Of a stretch of 64,000 nucleotides of DNA, positions 28,927-39,361 are shown one piece after another (position 1 is the first letter of the stretch; each line of letters opens with the position of its first letter). Both the position numbers and the translations under genes were made by a program. Source of the stretch: an uncultured beta proteobacterium (GTDB lineage: Bacteria > Pseudomonadota > Gammaproteobacteria > Burkholderiales > Burkholderiaceae_C); contig CAJCCO010000136.1 of assembly GCA_903960915.1 (NCBI GenBank), positions 1-64,000 on the forward strand, written 5' to 3'. Under the pieces are notes generated by a model, which saw only the letters and a list, made by a program, of their open reading frames with translations, made no database searches and was not told the DNA's origin.

Positions 28927-28961
28927 AAACGACGACCAGGCAGATTGCAGGGTCGTCGTTT
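28927..28961 (-). terminator. Convergent terminator between folB and typA
   Basis: AAACGACGACC (28927-28937) pairs perfectly with GGTCGTCGTTT (28951-28961), an 11-bp stem with a 13-base loop directly after the folB stop. Read on the minus strand the stem is followed by TTTT, so it can end typA transcripts; on the plus strand the T run is short. It probably serves both strands. Confidence 0.7.
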
Positions 28962-29003
28962 AGATGGGTGGGCCCTTAAGCGTCTGGGCCCTGAAAGCGC
29001 CGC

Positions 29004-30830
29004 TTAGAAACGGCCTGCGCGTTTACGCTCGCTCTCTGTCAGGTAGCGCTTGCGCAGACGGATGGACTTGGGGGTGATCTCGACCAACTCGTCGTCCTCA
29101 ATAAATTCCACGCCGTATTCAAGTGTGCAATCAATGGGAGGCGTGATCTTGATCGCATCTTCCTTGCCCGATACGCGGAAGTTGGTGAGCTGCTTGGTGC
29201 GCGTGGCATTGACCACCAGGTCGTTGTCACGGCTGTGGATGCCCACAATCATGCCTTCATACACCGGATCATTCGCCTTGACGAACATGCGGCCACGGTC
29301 GTCTAGTTTGCCCAGGGCATAGGTAAAGATTTCACCAGCATCCATGGAAATCAGCACGCCATTTTTACGGCCACCAATTTCACCTTTGTGCGGCTCGTAG
29401 CTGTCAAAGATGTTGGAGATCAGGCCAGAGCCGCGCGTCAAATTCAAAAATTCGTTGGTAAAACCAATCAAACCACGCGCAGGAATGCGGTACTCCAGGC
29501 GCACACGGCCACGGCCGTCCGGTTCCATGTTGACCAGGTCGCCCTTGCGCTCGCCCAAGGCCTGCATGACGCCGCCCTGGTGTTGCTCTTCGATGTCGGC
29601 AGTGACCAACTCGATAGGCTCATGCTTCTCGCCATTGACCTCACGAATCACCACTCGGGGTTTGGACACAGCGAGCTCGTAGCCTTCGCGGCGCATGTTT
29701 TCCAACAGAATGGTCAGGTGCAACTCGCCACGGCCCATGACTTCGAAGATACCTTCTTCGTCGGTTTCTTTGACACGCAAGGCCACGTTGTGTTGCAGTT
29801 CTTTTTGCAGGCGGTCCCAGATTTGACGGCTGGTGACGTACTTGCCTTCGCGTCCGGCCAATGGGCTGGTGTTGACGCAGAAATTCATGGTCAGGGTTGG
29901 CTCATCCACCTTGAGCATGGGCAAGGGCATGGGGGTGATGGGGTCGGTGATGGTGACGCCAATACCGATGTCGGTCAGGCCGTTGATCAGCACAATTTCG
30001 CCAGGACCGGCTTCGGTGGCCTGCACGCGTTCCAGTCCCTGGAAGGTCAGAACCTGGTTGATGCGGCCTTTGATCGCCTTGCCGTCCGTGCCTTCCATGA
30101 CCACCACGTCCATCATGGGCTTGATGGTGCCCTGGCTGATGCGGCCCACGCCAATGCGGCCCACGAAGGTGGAGAAATCGAGCGCAGAAATTTGCAGTTG
30201 CAGCGGCGCAGCCGGGTCACCCTTTTGTGCGGGAACGTGCTTGAGCACGGTGTTGAACAGGGCCGACATGTCGGGACCCCACTGCTCGCCCGCAGCGCCC
30301 TCTTCCATGGAAGACCAGCCGTTGATGCCCGAGGCGTAAACCACGGGGAAATCAAGCTGTTCGTCGGTGGCACCGAGTTTGTCAAACAAATCAAAAGCAG
30401 CGTTAACCACAAAGTCAGGGCGCGCACCGGGCTTGTCCACCTTGTTGACCACCAGAATGGGCTTGAGGCCCAGGGCCAGGGCTTTCTTGGTCACAAAACG
30501 GGTTTGTGGCATGGGGCCTTCCTGGGCGTCGATCAAGAGCACCACACCGTCCACCATGGACAAAGCGCGTTCCACTTCACCGCCGAAGTCAGCGTGTCCG
30601 GGCGTGTCGACGATGTTGATGTGGGTGCCTTCCCAGGTGACGGCGCAGTTCTTGGCCAGAATCGTGATGCCACGTTCTTTTTCGATGGCGTTGTTGTCCA
30701 TCACGGTGTCCACCACTTTTTCGTGCTCGGCAAAGGTGCCGGACTGGCGCAACAACTGGTCGACCATGGTGGTCTTTCCGTGGTCAACGTGGGCAATGAT
30801 GGCAATATTTCGGATCTGTTTAATGGTCAT
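29004..30830 (-). CDS. typA: Translational GTPase TypA/BipA
   Basis: A 608-residue ribosome-associated GTPase of the EF-G family, needed for 50S assembly and growth at low temperature or under stress. G-motifs: HVDHGKTT (G1), RGITILAKN (G2), [12 protein letters not shown] (G3), [10 protein letters not shown] (G4). The C-terminal domain specific to BipA is present ([31 protein letters not shown]). It is the last gene of the rimP-to-typA run, 171 bp after truB, and may have its own promoter in that gap. Confidence 0.99.
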   Translation of the reverse strand: MTIKQIRNIAIIAHVDHGKTTMVDQLLRQSGTFAEHEKVVDTVMDNNAIEKERGITILAKNCAVTWEGTHINIVDTPGHADFGGEVERALSMVDGVVLLIDAQEGPMPQTRFVTKKALALGLKPILVVNKVDKPGARPDFVVNAAFDLFDKLGATDEQLDFPVVYASGINGWSSMEEGAAGEQWGPDMSALFNTVLKHVPAQKGDPAAPLQLQISALDFSTFVGRIGVGRISQGTIKPMMDVVVMEGTDGKAIKGRINQVLTFQGLERVQATEAGPGEIVLINGLTDIGIGVTITDPITPMPLPMLKVDEPTLTMNFCVNTSPLAGREGKYVTSRQIWDRLQKELQHNVALRVKETDEEGIFEVMGRGELHLTILLENMRREGYELAVSKPRVVIREVNGEKHEPIELVTADIEEQHQGGVMQALGERKGDLVNMEPDGRGRVRLEYRIPARGLIGFTNEFLNLTRGSGLISNIFDSYEPHKGEIGGRKNGVLISMDAGEIFTYALGKLDDRGRMFVKANDPVYEGMIVGIHSRDNDLVVNATRTKQLTNFRVSGKEDAIKITPPIDCTLEYGVEFIEDDELVEITPKSIRLRKRYLTESERKRAGRF

Positions 30831-30848
30831 GGTTCACTTTCTCTTTAA

Positions 30849-30990
30849 TCTCAAATTTTTCAAAAATCTCAAAGTCTCAAAACTCTTTCAATGGGCCTGG
30901 GGCCTCTATTTGCATGAACCTGGTTCACTCAAGCTGCTTTCACAATCTTGCCTTCAGTTGGACTGTTTTGGCCCGTTTGAAAGTAGCTTG
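30849..30990 (-). promoter_or_regulatory. Structured typA leader with repeats
   Basis: The 171-bp truB-typA gap is AT-rich near typA. It holds three copies of TCTCAAA (30849-30855, 30867-30873, 30875-30881) and a long inverted repeat, CAAGCTGCTTTCA (30930-30942) against TGAAAGTAGCTTG (30978-30990), with one mismatch and a 35-base spacer. It may contain a promoter and a structured 5' leader for typA. No T tract follows, so it does not look like a terminator. Function unknown. Confidence 0.35.
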
Positions 30991-31001
30991 AATGGGCTCT
31001 C

Positions 31002-32021
31002 TCATCTAATCATTTGCTCGATCTCCAAGGGGCTTAACAAGCGCCCAGGTATCAACTCACCGGCTTTGACGTGGGCTGTGCCCAGTAATACCTTGGCCAC
31101 CGCCACCGCACCTGTGCCACCTGTCCCAGGTGTCCCAGGTGTCCCACCCGTCGCCCCAACTGGCGCGGGGCCATACACGGCCACCTGCTCGTTATCAGCC
31201 CAATCGCCCCGGCGCCGTACACCGCTCAGAAAACGTCCCGCGTTCTCGGCATCGAGGGTCACCACAGTGTGCTTTACCAACAGCGAATCCACCGGCATTA
31301 AACACGCCATGCGCTGTTCTTCAGTCATGGCTTCAAGCGCTTCCAGGGTGACGCATTGCGTCACTTCAAACCCACCCGTTCCGACACGGCGCAAGGCGCT
31401 CAAATGGGCGCCACACCCCAAAGCCTCACCTACATCCTCGCCCAGGGTGCGGATGTAAGTTCCTTTGCTGCATTGCACGACCATCTTGATGGCGGGCGGC
31501 ACAAGCTCCTGTGGATCCTGCGCTTTGACAAGTGTCATTTCCAGTGCGTAAATCGTCACTTCACGCGCTTCGCGCTCAATCTCTATGCCGGCCCGCGCAT
31601 ATTCATACAAGGCCTTGCCATCCTTCTTCAAGGCACTGTGCATGGGCGGTATTTGCCGAATCAAGCCGGTATACCGTGCAGCCACCTCGGGCAAGTCTCG
31701 ATCGGTGACCTGCACAGCGCGCTCTTCAATCACTTCGCCTTCAGCGTCTGCCGTGCTGGTCTTGATACCCAGCCGCGCTATCGCTTCGTACGTTTTGTCA
31801 GCGTCCAGTTGGAGCTGACTGAATTTGGTAGCTGCCCCAAAACACAGGGGCAAAACACCGGTGGCCAAAGGGTCGAGGGTGCCGGTGTGACCGGCTTTTT
31901 CGGCCCTGAGTAACCATTTCACTTTTTGCAAGGCGTCGTTGCTGGACCAACCCAAGGGCTTGTCAAGCAACAGCACCCCATGCACGGGGCGCCTGGCAAC
32001 CCGTGCACGTGGCGCGTTCAT
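31002..32021 (-). CDS. truB: tRNA pseudouridine(55) synthase TruB
   Basis: A 339-residue enzyme forming pseudouridine 55 in the T-loop of tRNAs. The N-terminal [18 protein letters not shown], the catalytic aspartate in [16 protein letters not shown], and [22 protein letters not shown] are diagnostic. In the C-terminal PUA-like part there is a low-complexity insertion [20 protein letters not shown] not expected in the family, encoded by a 9-bp tandem repeat. It lies in the operon three bases downstream of rbfA. Confidence 0.98.
   Translation of the reverse strand: MNAPRARVARRPVHGVLLLDKPLGWSSNDALQKVKWLLRAEKAGHTGTLDPLATGVLPLCFGAATKFSQLQLDADKTYEAIARLGIKTSTADAEGEVIEERAVQVTDRDLPEVAARYTGLIRQIPPMHSALKKDGKALYEYARAGIEIEREAREVTIYALEMTLVKAQDPQELVPPAIKMVVQCSKGTYIRTLGEDVGEALGCGAHLSALRRVGTGGFEVTQCVTLEALEAMTEEQRMACLMPVDSLLVKHTVVTLDAENAGRFLSGVRRRGDWADNEQVAVYGPAPVGATGGTPGTPGTGGTGAVAVAKVLLGTAHVKAGELIPGRLLSPLEIEQMIR
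31122..31146. repeat. 9-bp tandem repeat inside truB
   Basis: TGTCCCAGG occurs at 31122-31130 and 31131-31139, with a partial third copy TGTCCCA at 31140-31146. On the coding strand each unit gives Pro-Gly-Thr or Gly-Gly-Thr, making a flexible Gly/Thr/Pro linker near the TruB C terminus. It stays in frame when copy number changes. Confidence 0.85.
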
Positions 32022-32024
32022 GCC

Positions 32025-32393
32025 TTAGTCCTCTTTGGCGCGGGAGGCCACTGCACGCGCTATCAGCGCGTTCATGTCAGCGGCGCGCTCGGTCGTCTGA
32101 TCGAACAGGAAGTGCAAGGTCGGCACGGTGTGAATGTGCAAGCGCTTGAACAAACCCGCCCGCAAGAAACCAGCAGCCTGGTTCAGCCCCTCCGTACAGG
32201 CTTTGGGGTCGCCTGCCAGCAGACTGAAATAGACCTTCGCATGCGCGTAGTCCGGGGTGACTTCAACACCTTGAATGGTCACCATGCCCACCCGCGGGTC
32301 TTTCAACTCGCGCGCGATCAGCTCCGTCAGATCACGCTGAATCTGATCGGCAACCTTGAAGCTCCGGTTGGGGGTACTTGATTTTTTTCGCAC
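32025..32393 (-). CDS. rbfA: 30S ribosome-binding factor RbfA
   Basis: A 122-residue KH-like protein needed for late 16S rRNA maturation and cold adaptation. Conserved: [40 protein letters not shown], and a C-terminal [17 protein letters not shown]. The start codon is GTG at 32393. It sits between infB (17 bp upstream) and truB, the usual order. Confidence 0.97.
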   Translation of the reverse strand: MRKKSSTPNRSFKVADQIQRDLTELIARELKDPRVGMVTIQGVEVTPDYAHAKVYFSLLAGDPKACTEGLNQAAGFLRAGLFKRLHIHTVPTLHFLFDQTTERAADMNALIARAVASRAKED

Positions 32394-32410
32394 GTTCTAC
32401 TTCAGACACA

Positions 32411-35332
32411 TCACAGCGTACGGGCCACTTCGCGAATCTCGAAGAACTCCAGCACGTCACCCTCTTGGATGTCGTTGTAATTCTTGATGTTCAAGCCGCA
32501 ATCAAAGCCTTCGCGCACTTCTTTGGCGTCGTCCTTGAAACGCTTGAGCGAGTCGAGTTCGCCGGAGTAGATGACCAGGTTTTCGCGCAGCAAGCGAAGA
32601 CGGGCAGAACGGCGGACCACACCAGCGGTAACCATACAACCGGCAATGGAGCCGATCTTGGAGACCTTGAAAATCTGGCGAATCTCGGCAGTGCCAATGA
32701 CCTCTTCTTTCTTGTCTGGGGTCAGCATGCCGGACATGGCGAGTTTGAGTTCGTCCACGGCGTCATAAATGATGTCGTAGTAGCGAATGTCAACGCCGTT
32801 GTTCTCGGCCAACTTGCGCGCGCCGGCATCGGCACGGGTGTTGAAACCAATGATGACCGCCTTGGAGGCAATGGCCAGGTTGACATCGGACTCGCTGATG
32901 GCGCCCACAGCGGTGTACACCAGTTGCACTTTGACCTCTTCTGTGGAGAGCTTGAGCAGAGACTGCGCCAGCGCTTCCTGCGAGCCCTGAACGTCGGCCT
33001 TGACGATGATGGGCACCATCTTGACTTCGCCAGCGGCCATGTCGGTGAACATGTTCTCCAACTTGGCGGCTTGTTGCTTGGCCAACTTGGTGTGGCGGAA
33101 CTTGCCGGCACGGTAAGTGGCGATCTCGCGGGCACGCCGCTCATCGGACATGACCATGAACTCGTCACCGGCTTGCGGCACTTCGGTCAGGCCCTGGATT
33201 TCGACCGGAATCGAAGGACCCGCCGATTTGATGGTTTTGCCGTTCTCGTCCAGCATGGCGCGCACGCGGCCGTAGGTAGAACCCGCCAGCACGATGTCGC
33301 CGGTTTTGAGCGTGCCTGATTGAACCAAAATGGTGGCAACCGGGCCGCGGCCCTTGTCGAGCTGGGCCTCAATCACCAAGCCCTTGGCCATGGCATCAAC
33401 CGGTGCACGCAACTCCAGCACCTCGGCTTGCAAAAGCACTTGCTCCAAAAGCTCGTCAATGCCTTTGCCGGTTTTGGCCGAAACCGACACGAAGGGTGAT
33501 TCACCACCAAACTCTTCAGGCACCACCTCTTCCACCACCAGCTCGTTTTTCACGCGTTCTGGGTTGGCATCGGGTTTGTCAATCTTGTTGATGGCCACCA
33601 CGATAGGAACCCCAGCCGCCTTGGCGTGCTTGATGGCCTCTTTGGTTTGTGGCATCACGCCATCGTCTGCAGCGACCACCAGAATCACAATGTCGGTGGC
33701 CTTGGCACCGCGCGCACGCATGGCCGTGAAGGCCTCGTGACCGGGCGTGTCCAGGAAGGAGATCATGCCCCGTGGGGTTTCCACGTGGTAGGCGCCGATG
33801 TGTTGGGTAATGCCGCCAGCTTCACCAGAGGCTACCTTCGCACGGCGAATGTAATCGAGCAAGGAGGTCTTGCCATGGTCAACGTGCCCCATGACAGTCA
33901 CTACCGGTGCGCGCGGCAAGGACTCGGATTGTTGTTGCAAGACTTCGTCGTCAGTGAACGCTTCCGGATCGTCCAGCGCAGCCACGATAGCCTTGTGGCC
34001 CATTTCTTCCACCAAAATCATGGCGGTGTCTTGGTCCAAGGGCTGGTTGATGGTGACCATCTGGCCAAGTTTCATCAAGTGTTTGATGACCTCGGATGCC
34101 TTGACGGCCATCTTGTGCGCCAACTCGGCGACGGTAATGGTCTCTGGCACGTGCACCTCAATAATGCGCGCTTCCACTGGGGCTGCCGCTTGTGCGTGGT
34201 CATCCCGATCACGGTCGTTGCTGCCACGTTTTCCACGCGGCCCACCGCGCCAGTTACTGCCACGACCAACGCCTGCGCCGGTATCACCCCGTGTGGGGAT
34301 GGCTTTCTTCTTGGCCGGATCACCCGCCCAGCTGCTAGAGAGCTTGGCAGACTTGACTTCCTTGCCCGCTACGGTTGCTGCAGGAACTGCAGGCGCGCCT
34401 GGACGTGCTGGTTTGGCCGCCACCGTACCTGCTGCGGGTTTGTGCAGCGTGCCTTTGATAGCACCTGGCGCAGGTTTAACTTCTTCGGGTTTTTTGACGG
34501 GCGGCGCAGGCTTCTTCGCTGGGGCCGACATCATCATGCGAATGGCTGCTGCTTCGGCTTCGGCCTTGCGGCGACGGTCACCCAGGTCAGCGGCGCGCAC
34601 CACGTCTTCAGCGGCACGGGCTTGGGAATCTGCGGCAGCTTTTTCACGGGCTTGCACTTGTTCAAGCGCCAGGGTCTCGGCCTTTTCTGCGGCTTGTGCG
34701 GCTTTGGCTGCTGCCAGATTCAGGGCTTCTGCGGCAGGGGCTGCGGCAGATTTATCAACAGCGGCCACATATTTAGCAGCTCGCTCGGCATCAGCAGCCG
34801 CTTTGACTGCGGCCTGCTCTGCCGTTTCACGGGCTTTAGCTTCTTGCGCTTCGCGCTCTTGACGCCGCTGGGCCAATTCTTCTTCCTGACGGCGAATGAA
34901 TTCAGCCTGGTGACGGGCCTCTTCTTCACGACGCGCCAGTTCGGCATTGTCAATCAGGGGCTGTCCATCGTGCGCGGCCTGTTGCGACTCTGAGCTGGCC
35001 TCGACAGATGTTTCCGGCACTTCAAGACCATCTTCACGACGGATGAAGGTGCGTTTTTTACGCACTTCCACCTGGATGGTGCGCGCTTTGCCCGTGGCGT
35101 CGGCCTGCTTGATTTCGCTGGTCGATTTTTTGACGAGCGTAATTTTTTTGCGCTCAGGGCTGGCAGTGCCATGGCTGGCCTGCAAGTAGCCGAGCAGTTG
35201 CTGCTTGTCAGCATCTGTCAGCTTGTCAGACGCTGCCGCTTTGGCAACGCCCGCCGATTTCAACTGCTCAAGCAGTGTGTCGGTTGATTTTTTGAGTTCT
35301 GTTGCAAACTCGGCGACGGTCGTACTGGACAT
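32411..35332 (-). CDS. infB: Translation initiation factor IF-2
   Basis: A 973-residue GTPase that brings initiator fMet-tRNA to the 30S subunit. The N terminus carries the IF2_N domain ([20 protein letters not shown]) and a long charged Ala/Glu/Lys-rich stretch (about residues 130-330) likely to be coiled coil and disordered. A second IF2_N-like segment ([19 protein letters not shown]) comes before the G domain with [12 protein letters not shown] (G1), DTPGHEAF (G3) and NKIDKPDA (G4). The C terminus holds the fMet-tRNA-binding domain, ending REVARTL. Length is typical of betaproteobacteria. Confidence 0.99.
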   Translation of the reverse strand: MSSTTVAEFATELKKSTDTLLEQLKSAGVAKAAASDKLTDADKQQLLGYLQASHGTASPERKKITLVKKSTSEIKQADATGKARTIQVEVRKKRTFIRREDGLEVPETSVEASSESQQAAHDGQPLIDNAELARREEEARHQAEFIRRQEEELAQRRQEREAQEAKARETAEQAAVKAAADAERAAKYVAAVDKSAAAPAAEALNLAAAKAAQAAEKAETLALEQVQAREKAAADSQARAAEDVVRAADLGDRRRKAEAEAAAIRMMMSAPAKKPAPPVKKPEEVKPAPGAIKGTLHKPAAGTVAAKPARPGAPAVPAATVAGKEVKSAKLSSSWAGDPAKKKAIPTRGDTGAGVGRGSNWRGGPRGKRGSNDRDRDDHAQAAAPVEARIIEVHVPETITVAELAHKMAVKASEVIKHLMKLGQMVTINQPLDQDTAMILVEEMGHKAIVAALDDPEAFTDDEVLQQQSESLPRAPVVTVMGHVDHGKTSLLDYIRRAKVASGEAGGITQHIGAYHVETPRGMISFLDTPGHEAFTAMRARGAKATDIVILVVAADDGVMPQTKEAIKHAKAAGVPIVVAINKIDKPDANPERVKNELVVEEVVPEEFGGESPFVSVSAKTGKGIDELLEQVLLQAEVLELRAPVDAMAKGLVIEAQLDKGRGPVATILVQSGTLKTGDIVLAGSTYGRVRAMLDENGKTIKSAGPSIPVEIQGLTEVPQAGDEFMVMSDERRAREIATYRAGKFRHTKLAKQQAAKLENMFTDMAAGEVKMVPIIVKADVQGSQEALAQSLLKLSTEEVKVQLVYTAVGAISESDVNLAIASKAVIIGFNTRADAGARKLAENNGVDIRYYDIIYDAVDELKLAMSGMLTPDKKEEVIGTAEIRQIFKVSKIGSIAGCMVTAGVVRRSARLRLLRENLVIYSGELDSLKRFKDDAKEVREGFDCGLNIKNYNDIQEGDVLEFFEIREVARTL

Positions 35333-35403
35333 TTCTTGGGTAACCTTTAGTTCGGCATAACAAGCCCGAAGGGCAATTGCTGGCCATCACTGAAACTTCG
35401 CAT

Positions 35404-36912
35404 TCATGATGCGCTGGACTCTTCTGAGGCGGCGTCATTGGTGAACCAATGCTCGCGTGCCTTCATGATCAAGGCCTTGGCATCATCGGCAGACTGCCCC
35501 GTGATGTCGGTGAGTTCGTCAACGGCCAGGTCGGCCAGGTCGTCACGGTTGTGAACGCCACTGTCGGCCAGTTTGCTGATCAACTCAGGCGTGAGTCCGG
35601 GCAAATCGCGCAACTCCAGCGATACCTCTTCCACGCTCTCTTCATGCGCAATTTCCATGGTCAACAGCGCATCTTTAGCCCGGTTGCGAAGTTCATTGAC
35701 GGTGTCTTCGTCAAAGCTTTCGATCTCAAGCATTTCTTCCAGCGGCACATACGCCACCTGCTCCAGACTGGTGAAGCCTTCAGCGATCAGCAGATCGGCG
35801 ATTTCTTCATCGACATCCAGCTTTTCCATGAACAGCTTGCGACCCGAGTCGGTCTCATTGGCTTGCTTCTGCGCCGATTCAGCGGCGTCCAGAATATTGA
35901 TTTTCCAGCCGGTCAACTCCGAGGCCAAACGCACGTTTTGACCGCCACGGCCAATGGCAATGGCCAGGTTTTCCTCGTCCACCACCACGTCCATGGCGTG
36001 ACGCTCTTCATCCACCACGATGGAGGACACGTTGGCAGGCGCCAGGGCGCCAATCACAAACTGAGCAGGGTCTTCGCTCCACAGCACAATGTCCACACGC
36101 TCGCCAGCGAGCTCGTTGGTGACACCGTTGACACGGGTACCACGCACGCCAACACAGGTGCCGATGGGGTCCACGCGTTTGTCGTGCGAGAGCACGGCAA
36201 TCTTGGCGCGAGAACCCGCATCACGGGCGCAGGATTTGATCTCCAGCAGACCTTGTTCAATCTCGGGCACTTCCTGGCGGAACAGCTCCACCATGAAATC
36301 AGGGGCTGAGCGCGACAGGATGATGGGGGCGCCGCGCAAGGTCAGGTCGACTTCCATGATCATGGCGCGTACGCGGTCACCGGTGCGCAAGTTTTCCTTG
36401 GGAATCATCTCGCCACGGCGCAGACGACCTTCAACGCGACCGCTTTCGACAATGATGTCGCCCTTGTCCATGCGTTTGACGGTGCCGACAAAAATCTTGT
36501 CGCCGCGTGACATGAAGTCGTTGAGCAGCATCTCGCGCTCGGCGTCCCTGATTTTTTGCAGAATGACCTGCTTGGCGGCCATGGCGCCAATGCGGCCAAT
36601 GGCCACCGACTCCACGGTTTCCTCAATGTATTCATCGACCTCGATGTCGGGAATCTGCTCTTTGGCTTCAAACAGCAAAATTTCCTGGTCGGGCAATTGC
36701 AGGCCGGCTTCATCGGGAACCACATGCCAGCGGCGGAAAGTTTCGTAACTTCCGTTGTCACGGTCCACGGCAACGCGGATATCCACATCGCCCTGGTGCA
36801 GCTTTTTAGAGGCTTGCGCCAGTGCAGCCTCAACGGCGGCAAACACCACATCACGTTCCACGTTCTTCTCGCGTGAGATGGCCTCTACCAGCATTAACAT
36901 TTCGCGATTCAT
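35404..36912 (-). CDS. nusA: Transcription termination/antitermination factor NusA
   Basis: A 502-residue RNA polymerase-binding factor. It begins [21 protein letters not shown], as in relatives, with AGGAG upstream of ATG 36912 (the frame extends seven codons further, which I reject). The N-terminal polymerase-binding domain is followed by S1 ([19 protein letters not shown]), KH1/KH2 ([42 protein letters not shown]), and two C-terminal acidic AR repeats ([37 protein letters not shown]). It regulates pausing, termination and rRNA antitermination. Confidence 0.99.
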   Translation of the reverse strand: MNREMLMLVEAISREKNVERDVVFAAVEAALAQASKKLHQGDVDIRVAVDRDNGSYETFRRWHVVPDEAGLQLPDQEILLFEAKEQIPDIEVDEYIEETVESVAIGRIGAMAAKQVILQKIRDAEREMLLNDFMSRGDKIFVGTVKRMDKGDIIVESGRVEGRLRRGEMIPKENLRTGDRVRAMIMEVDLTLRGAPIILSRSAPDFMVELFRQEVPEIEQGLLEIKSCARDAGSRAKIAVLSHDKRVDPIGTCVGVRGTRVNGVTNELAGERVDIVLWSEDPAQFVIGALAPANVSSIVVDEERHAMDVVVDEENLAIAIGRGGQNVRLASELTGWKINILDAAESAQKQANETDSGRKLFMEKLDVDEEIADLLIAEGFTSLEQVAYVPLEEMLEIESFDEDTVNELRNRAKDALLTMEIAHEESVEEVSLELRDLPGLTPELISKLADSGVHNRDDLADLAVDELTDITGQSADDAKALIMKAREHWFTNDAASEESSAS

Positions 36913-36934
36913 GCCATGTGTCTCCTGTTTCAAT

Positions 36935-37549
36935 TCAATCTAAATTTACGTCTGGGGTGTCGGCATCTGCCGCAGCACCTCTGCCCTTGAAGCTGACAAT
37001 GGGTGCCAGCCGGGCTTCTTTCAATTCATCGAGCGTAAAACCCAGCGCCTGCAAAGGTGCGGGAACCCGCTTCTTGCTGATGCGCTGACCCGGTTTAACC
37101 GCAGGCTCATCGCTCCAGACGATTTGCCAGGCCGACACCGTGTCACCCGCCTCAGGCTTTTCAAGCGTGCCCCTGAATTTCTTGCGGGTGGCACTGACCT
37201 GCCCGGCCGCCGCAGCCACGCCCATGGGCACTTTCAGGGTGATGTCGATCACCTGGCCGACAAAACGCTCAAAATCTTTTTCATGCCGCAAGGGGCGATC
37301 AATACCGGGCGAGGAGACCTCAAGCCGCTTGTATTCAATGTTGTCAACTTCCAGGGCAAATTGCAACTGGCGGTTCACCTTCTCGCAGTCTTCCACATTG
37401 ATGAATTGCTCAGGCGCCGAGTTTTCTGTTGGCGCCACCCAGGGCAAATCAATCGTGATGCGCAGCAAACCCGCTGCGGAACGGTCAATTTCCACCAGGT
37501 CATAGCCCAAGCCGGCTACGATTTGTTCAACAATTTCCTTAAGTGCCAC
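36935..37549 (-). CDS. rimP: Ribosome maturation factor RimP
   Basis: A 204-residue protein required for 30S assembly. Conserved: [20 protein letters not shown], the [12 protein letters not shown] segment, and [22 protein letters not shown] place the start at GTG 37549 (VALKEIVEQ), which matches the usual family N terminus. The frame continues upstream only to a TTG at 37588, next to the terminator's T tract. First gene of the rimP-nusA-infB-rbfA-truB operon. The C-terminal part carries a Lys/Arg-rich tail, as in other Burkholderiales. Confidence 0.95.
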   Translation of the reverse strand: MALKEIVEQIVAGLGYDLVEIDRSAAGLLRITIDLPWVAPTENSAPEQFINVEDCEKVNRQLQFALEVDNIEYKRLEVSSPGIDRPLRHEKDFERFVGQVIDITLKVPMGVAAAAGQVSATRKKFRGTLEKPEAGDTVSAWQIVWSDEPAVKPGQRISKKRVPAPLQALGFTLDELKEARLAPIVSFKGRGAAADADTPDVNLD

Positions 37550-37594
37550 GTGCGTAAAGTTGTCTTTTATGGATGCATCTAAAAACAATCGACC

Positions 37595-37625
37595 AAAAAA
37601 AACGGGCGGTAATTACCCGCCCGTT
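37595..37625 (-). terminator. Intrinsic terminator between yejF and rimP
   Basis: On the minus strand a 9-bp stem (37617-37625 with 37601-37609; arms AACGGGCGG / CCGCCCGTT) with a 7-base loop is followed by a run of eight T residues (37602-37595). It ends the yejABEF-type transcript 63 bp after its last stop and lies just ahead of the rimP reading frame. Confidence 0.88.
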
Positions 37626-37687
37626 TGGTCGTGAAGCGTTGGATTGTACTCCAAAAGTAAGGTCAAGTCCTTTGATTTTTAAGGATT

Positions 37688-39361
37688 TTATGACTCTGCA
37701 GCCAGCAGCGTTCGGGTGTACGCATGCCGGGGCGTGGCCAGTACCTGCGCGATCGGACCCGTCTCGAGCACCTCGCCATCTTTCATGACCAGCAGGTGGT
37801 GGGCCATGGCTCGAATAACCGCTATGTCATGGGTAATCAGCAAAAAACTCAGGCCGTGGGCAAGCTGAAGCTGCTGCAGCAGCTCGAGCACCTGCTTTTG
37901 AATGGTGACATCGAGCGCACTGGTGGGCTCGTCGAGTACCAAGACACGGGGCTTGATGATCAAAGCCCGGGCAATAGCCAGGCGTTGACGCTGACCGCCA
38001 GAAAACTCATGCGGGTAGCGCAGCAACAGCGCCTGTTGCTCCTGTTCGGACAAGCCTTTGTCCAGGCCAACCTCGCGCAAGGCCTGCACGACGGCTTGGC
38101 GGCGTTGCGCCTTGGACATCTCGGGCGCGTGCACCAGCAGGCCCTCACCCACAATTTCTTCCACTGTCAATCGCGGAGACAAAGAAGAAAACGGGTCTTG
38201 AAAAACCACCTGCACGGTGCTGCGCAGGGCCAGGTCGCTGGCAGCGCCCTGCCCCCAGGCCCGGCCGGTGATCTGCAATTGGCCTTGAAATGGCAGCAAG
38301 CCCAAGGCCGCCAGCGCCAGCGTGGTTTTGCCCGAGCCGGATTCACCGATCACACCCAGCGTCTGGCCCTGAGGCAGCACGAAGTCCGCGCCCTGGACAG
38401 CTACAAACTCGTTCTTGCCAAACCAGCCTCTGAAACCTGGCTTGGGCACCGCGTAGCTGACCCGCAGTGCCTGGCTGCGCATCAATACCTCAGGTGCGCC
38501 ACCCTTTTCATCACCCCGTACACCACCCAGCGAACCACTTGGAGCGACCTCGCCGGCCTCGCTGACTTCGCTGACTTCGCGAACTTTGCGCACGGGCTGG
38601 CTGTCCATCAACCGCTGGGTGTAAGGGTGCGCAGGCCGGGCAAAGACTTCGCGCACCGGGCCTTGCTCCACGATATGGCCGTTCTCCATGATCACCACGC
38701 GGTCTGCAAAACGCCGCACCAGATTCAGGTCATGGGTAATCAGCAGCACGGCCATGCCATTTTTGGCTTGCAAGGCCGACAACAGGTCAAGAATTTGCCC
38801 GCGCAAGGAAACATCCAGCGCGGTGGTGGGCTCGTCAGCCAGCAGCAGTTGCGGCTGACAGGCCAGTGCCATGGCAATCATGGCGCGCTGGCGCTGCCCA
38901 CCACTGAGCTGGTGAGGAAACGCCTGGGCTCGGCGGGCGGGCTCGGTCATGCCCGTCTCAGCAATCAAGGCCACTGCCGCCTCTTTGGCCTGCACGGAGG
39001 ACAAACCACGCTTGAGCGTCAAGACTTCGGCAATCTGCTCTCCCACCGTGTACAGCGGGTTGAGCGCAGTCATCGGCTCCTGAAAAATCATGGCGATGTT
39101 TTGGCCCCGTATGGCACGCAGCGCAGGCTCGGGCAAGGCCAGTAAATCCTGGCCCTGAAACACCGCCTGGCCCGACAGGCTGGCGTTTTGCACCAGCCGC
39201 AACAAACTCATGGCTGTCACCGTCTTGCCCGAGCCCGACTCGCCCACCAGCGCCACTTTTTCGCCCGCGTTCACCTGAAAATGAATGCCATGCACCACCT
39301 CCCGCCCGGCAAAAGCCACGCGCAGGTCGCGTACGTCCAGCAAAGTCTGGGGGCTGCTCAT
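37688..39361 (-). CDS. yejF: Peptide ABC transporter, dual ATP-binding protein YejF-type
   Basis: A 557-residue protein with two complete ATPase domains. First: Walker A GESGSGKT near residue 38, signature HQLSGGQRQRAMIAMAL, Walker B LLLADEPTTALDV. Second: GVIGESGSGKTTLALAALG, HEFSGGQRQRLAIARAL, LVLDEPTSALDV. The two are joined by an extra low-complexity linker (VREVSEVSEAGEVAPSG). It drives uptake through YejB/YejE. The start overlaps the yejE stop as ATGA. Systems of this kind import oligopeptides or microcin-like compounds. Confidence 0.95.
   Translation of the reverse strand: MSSPQTLLDVRDLRVAFAGREVVHGIHFQVNAGEKVALVGESGSGKTVTAMSLLRLVQNASLSGQAVFQGQDLLALPEPALRAIRGQNIAMIFQEPMTALNPLYTVGEQIAEVLTLKRGLSSVQAKEAAVALIAETGMTEPARRAQAFPHQLSGGQRQRAMIAMALACQPQLLLADEPTTALDVSLRGQILDLLSALQAKNGMAVLLITHDLNLVRRFADRVVIMENGHIVEQGPVREVFARPAHPYTQRLMDSQPVRKVREVSEVSEAGEVAPSGSLGGVRGDEKGGAPEVLMRSQALRVSYAVPKPGFRGWFGKNEFVAVQGADFVLPQGQTLGVIGESGSGKTTLALAALGLLPFQGQLQITGRAWGQGAASDLALRSTVQVVFQDPFSSLSPRLTVEEIVGEGLLVHAPEMSKAQRRQAVVQALREVGLDKGLSEQEQQALLLRYPHEFSGGQRQRLAIARALIIKPRVLVLDEPTSALDVTIQKQVLELLQQLQLAHGLSFLLITHDIAVIRAMAHHLLVMKDGEVLETGPIAQVLATPRHAYTRTLLAAES
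38561..38578. repeat. 9-bp tandem repeat in the yejF linker
   Basis: GCTGACTTC occurs twice in tandem (38561-38569, 38570-38578), followed by a diverged third unit GCGAACTTT (38579-38587). On the coding strand it gives the repeated Val-Ser-Glu of the interdomain linker in the YejF-type ATPase. It remains in frame. Confidence 0.8.
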
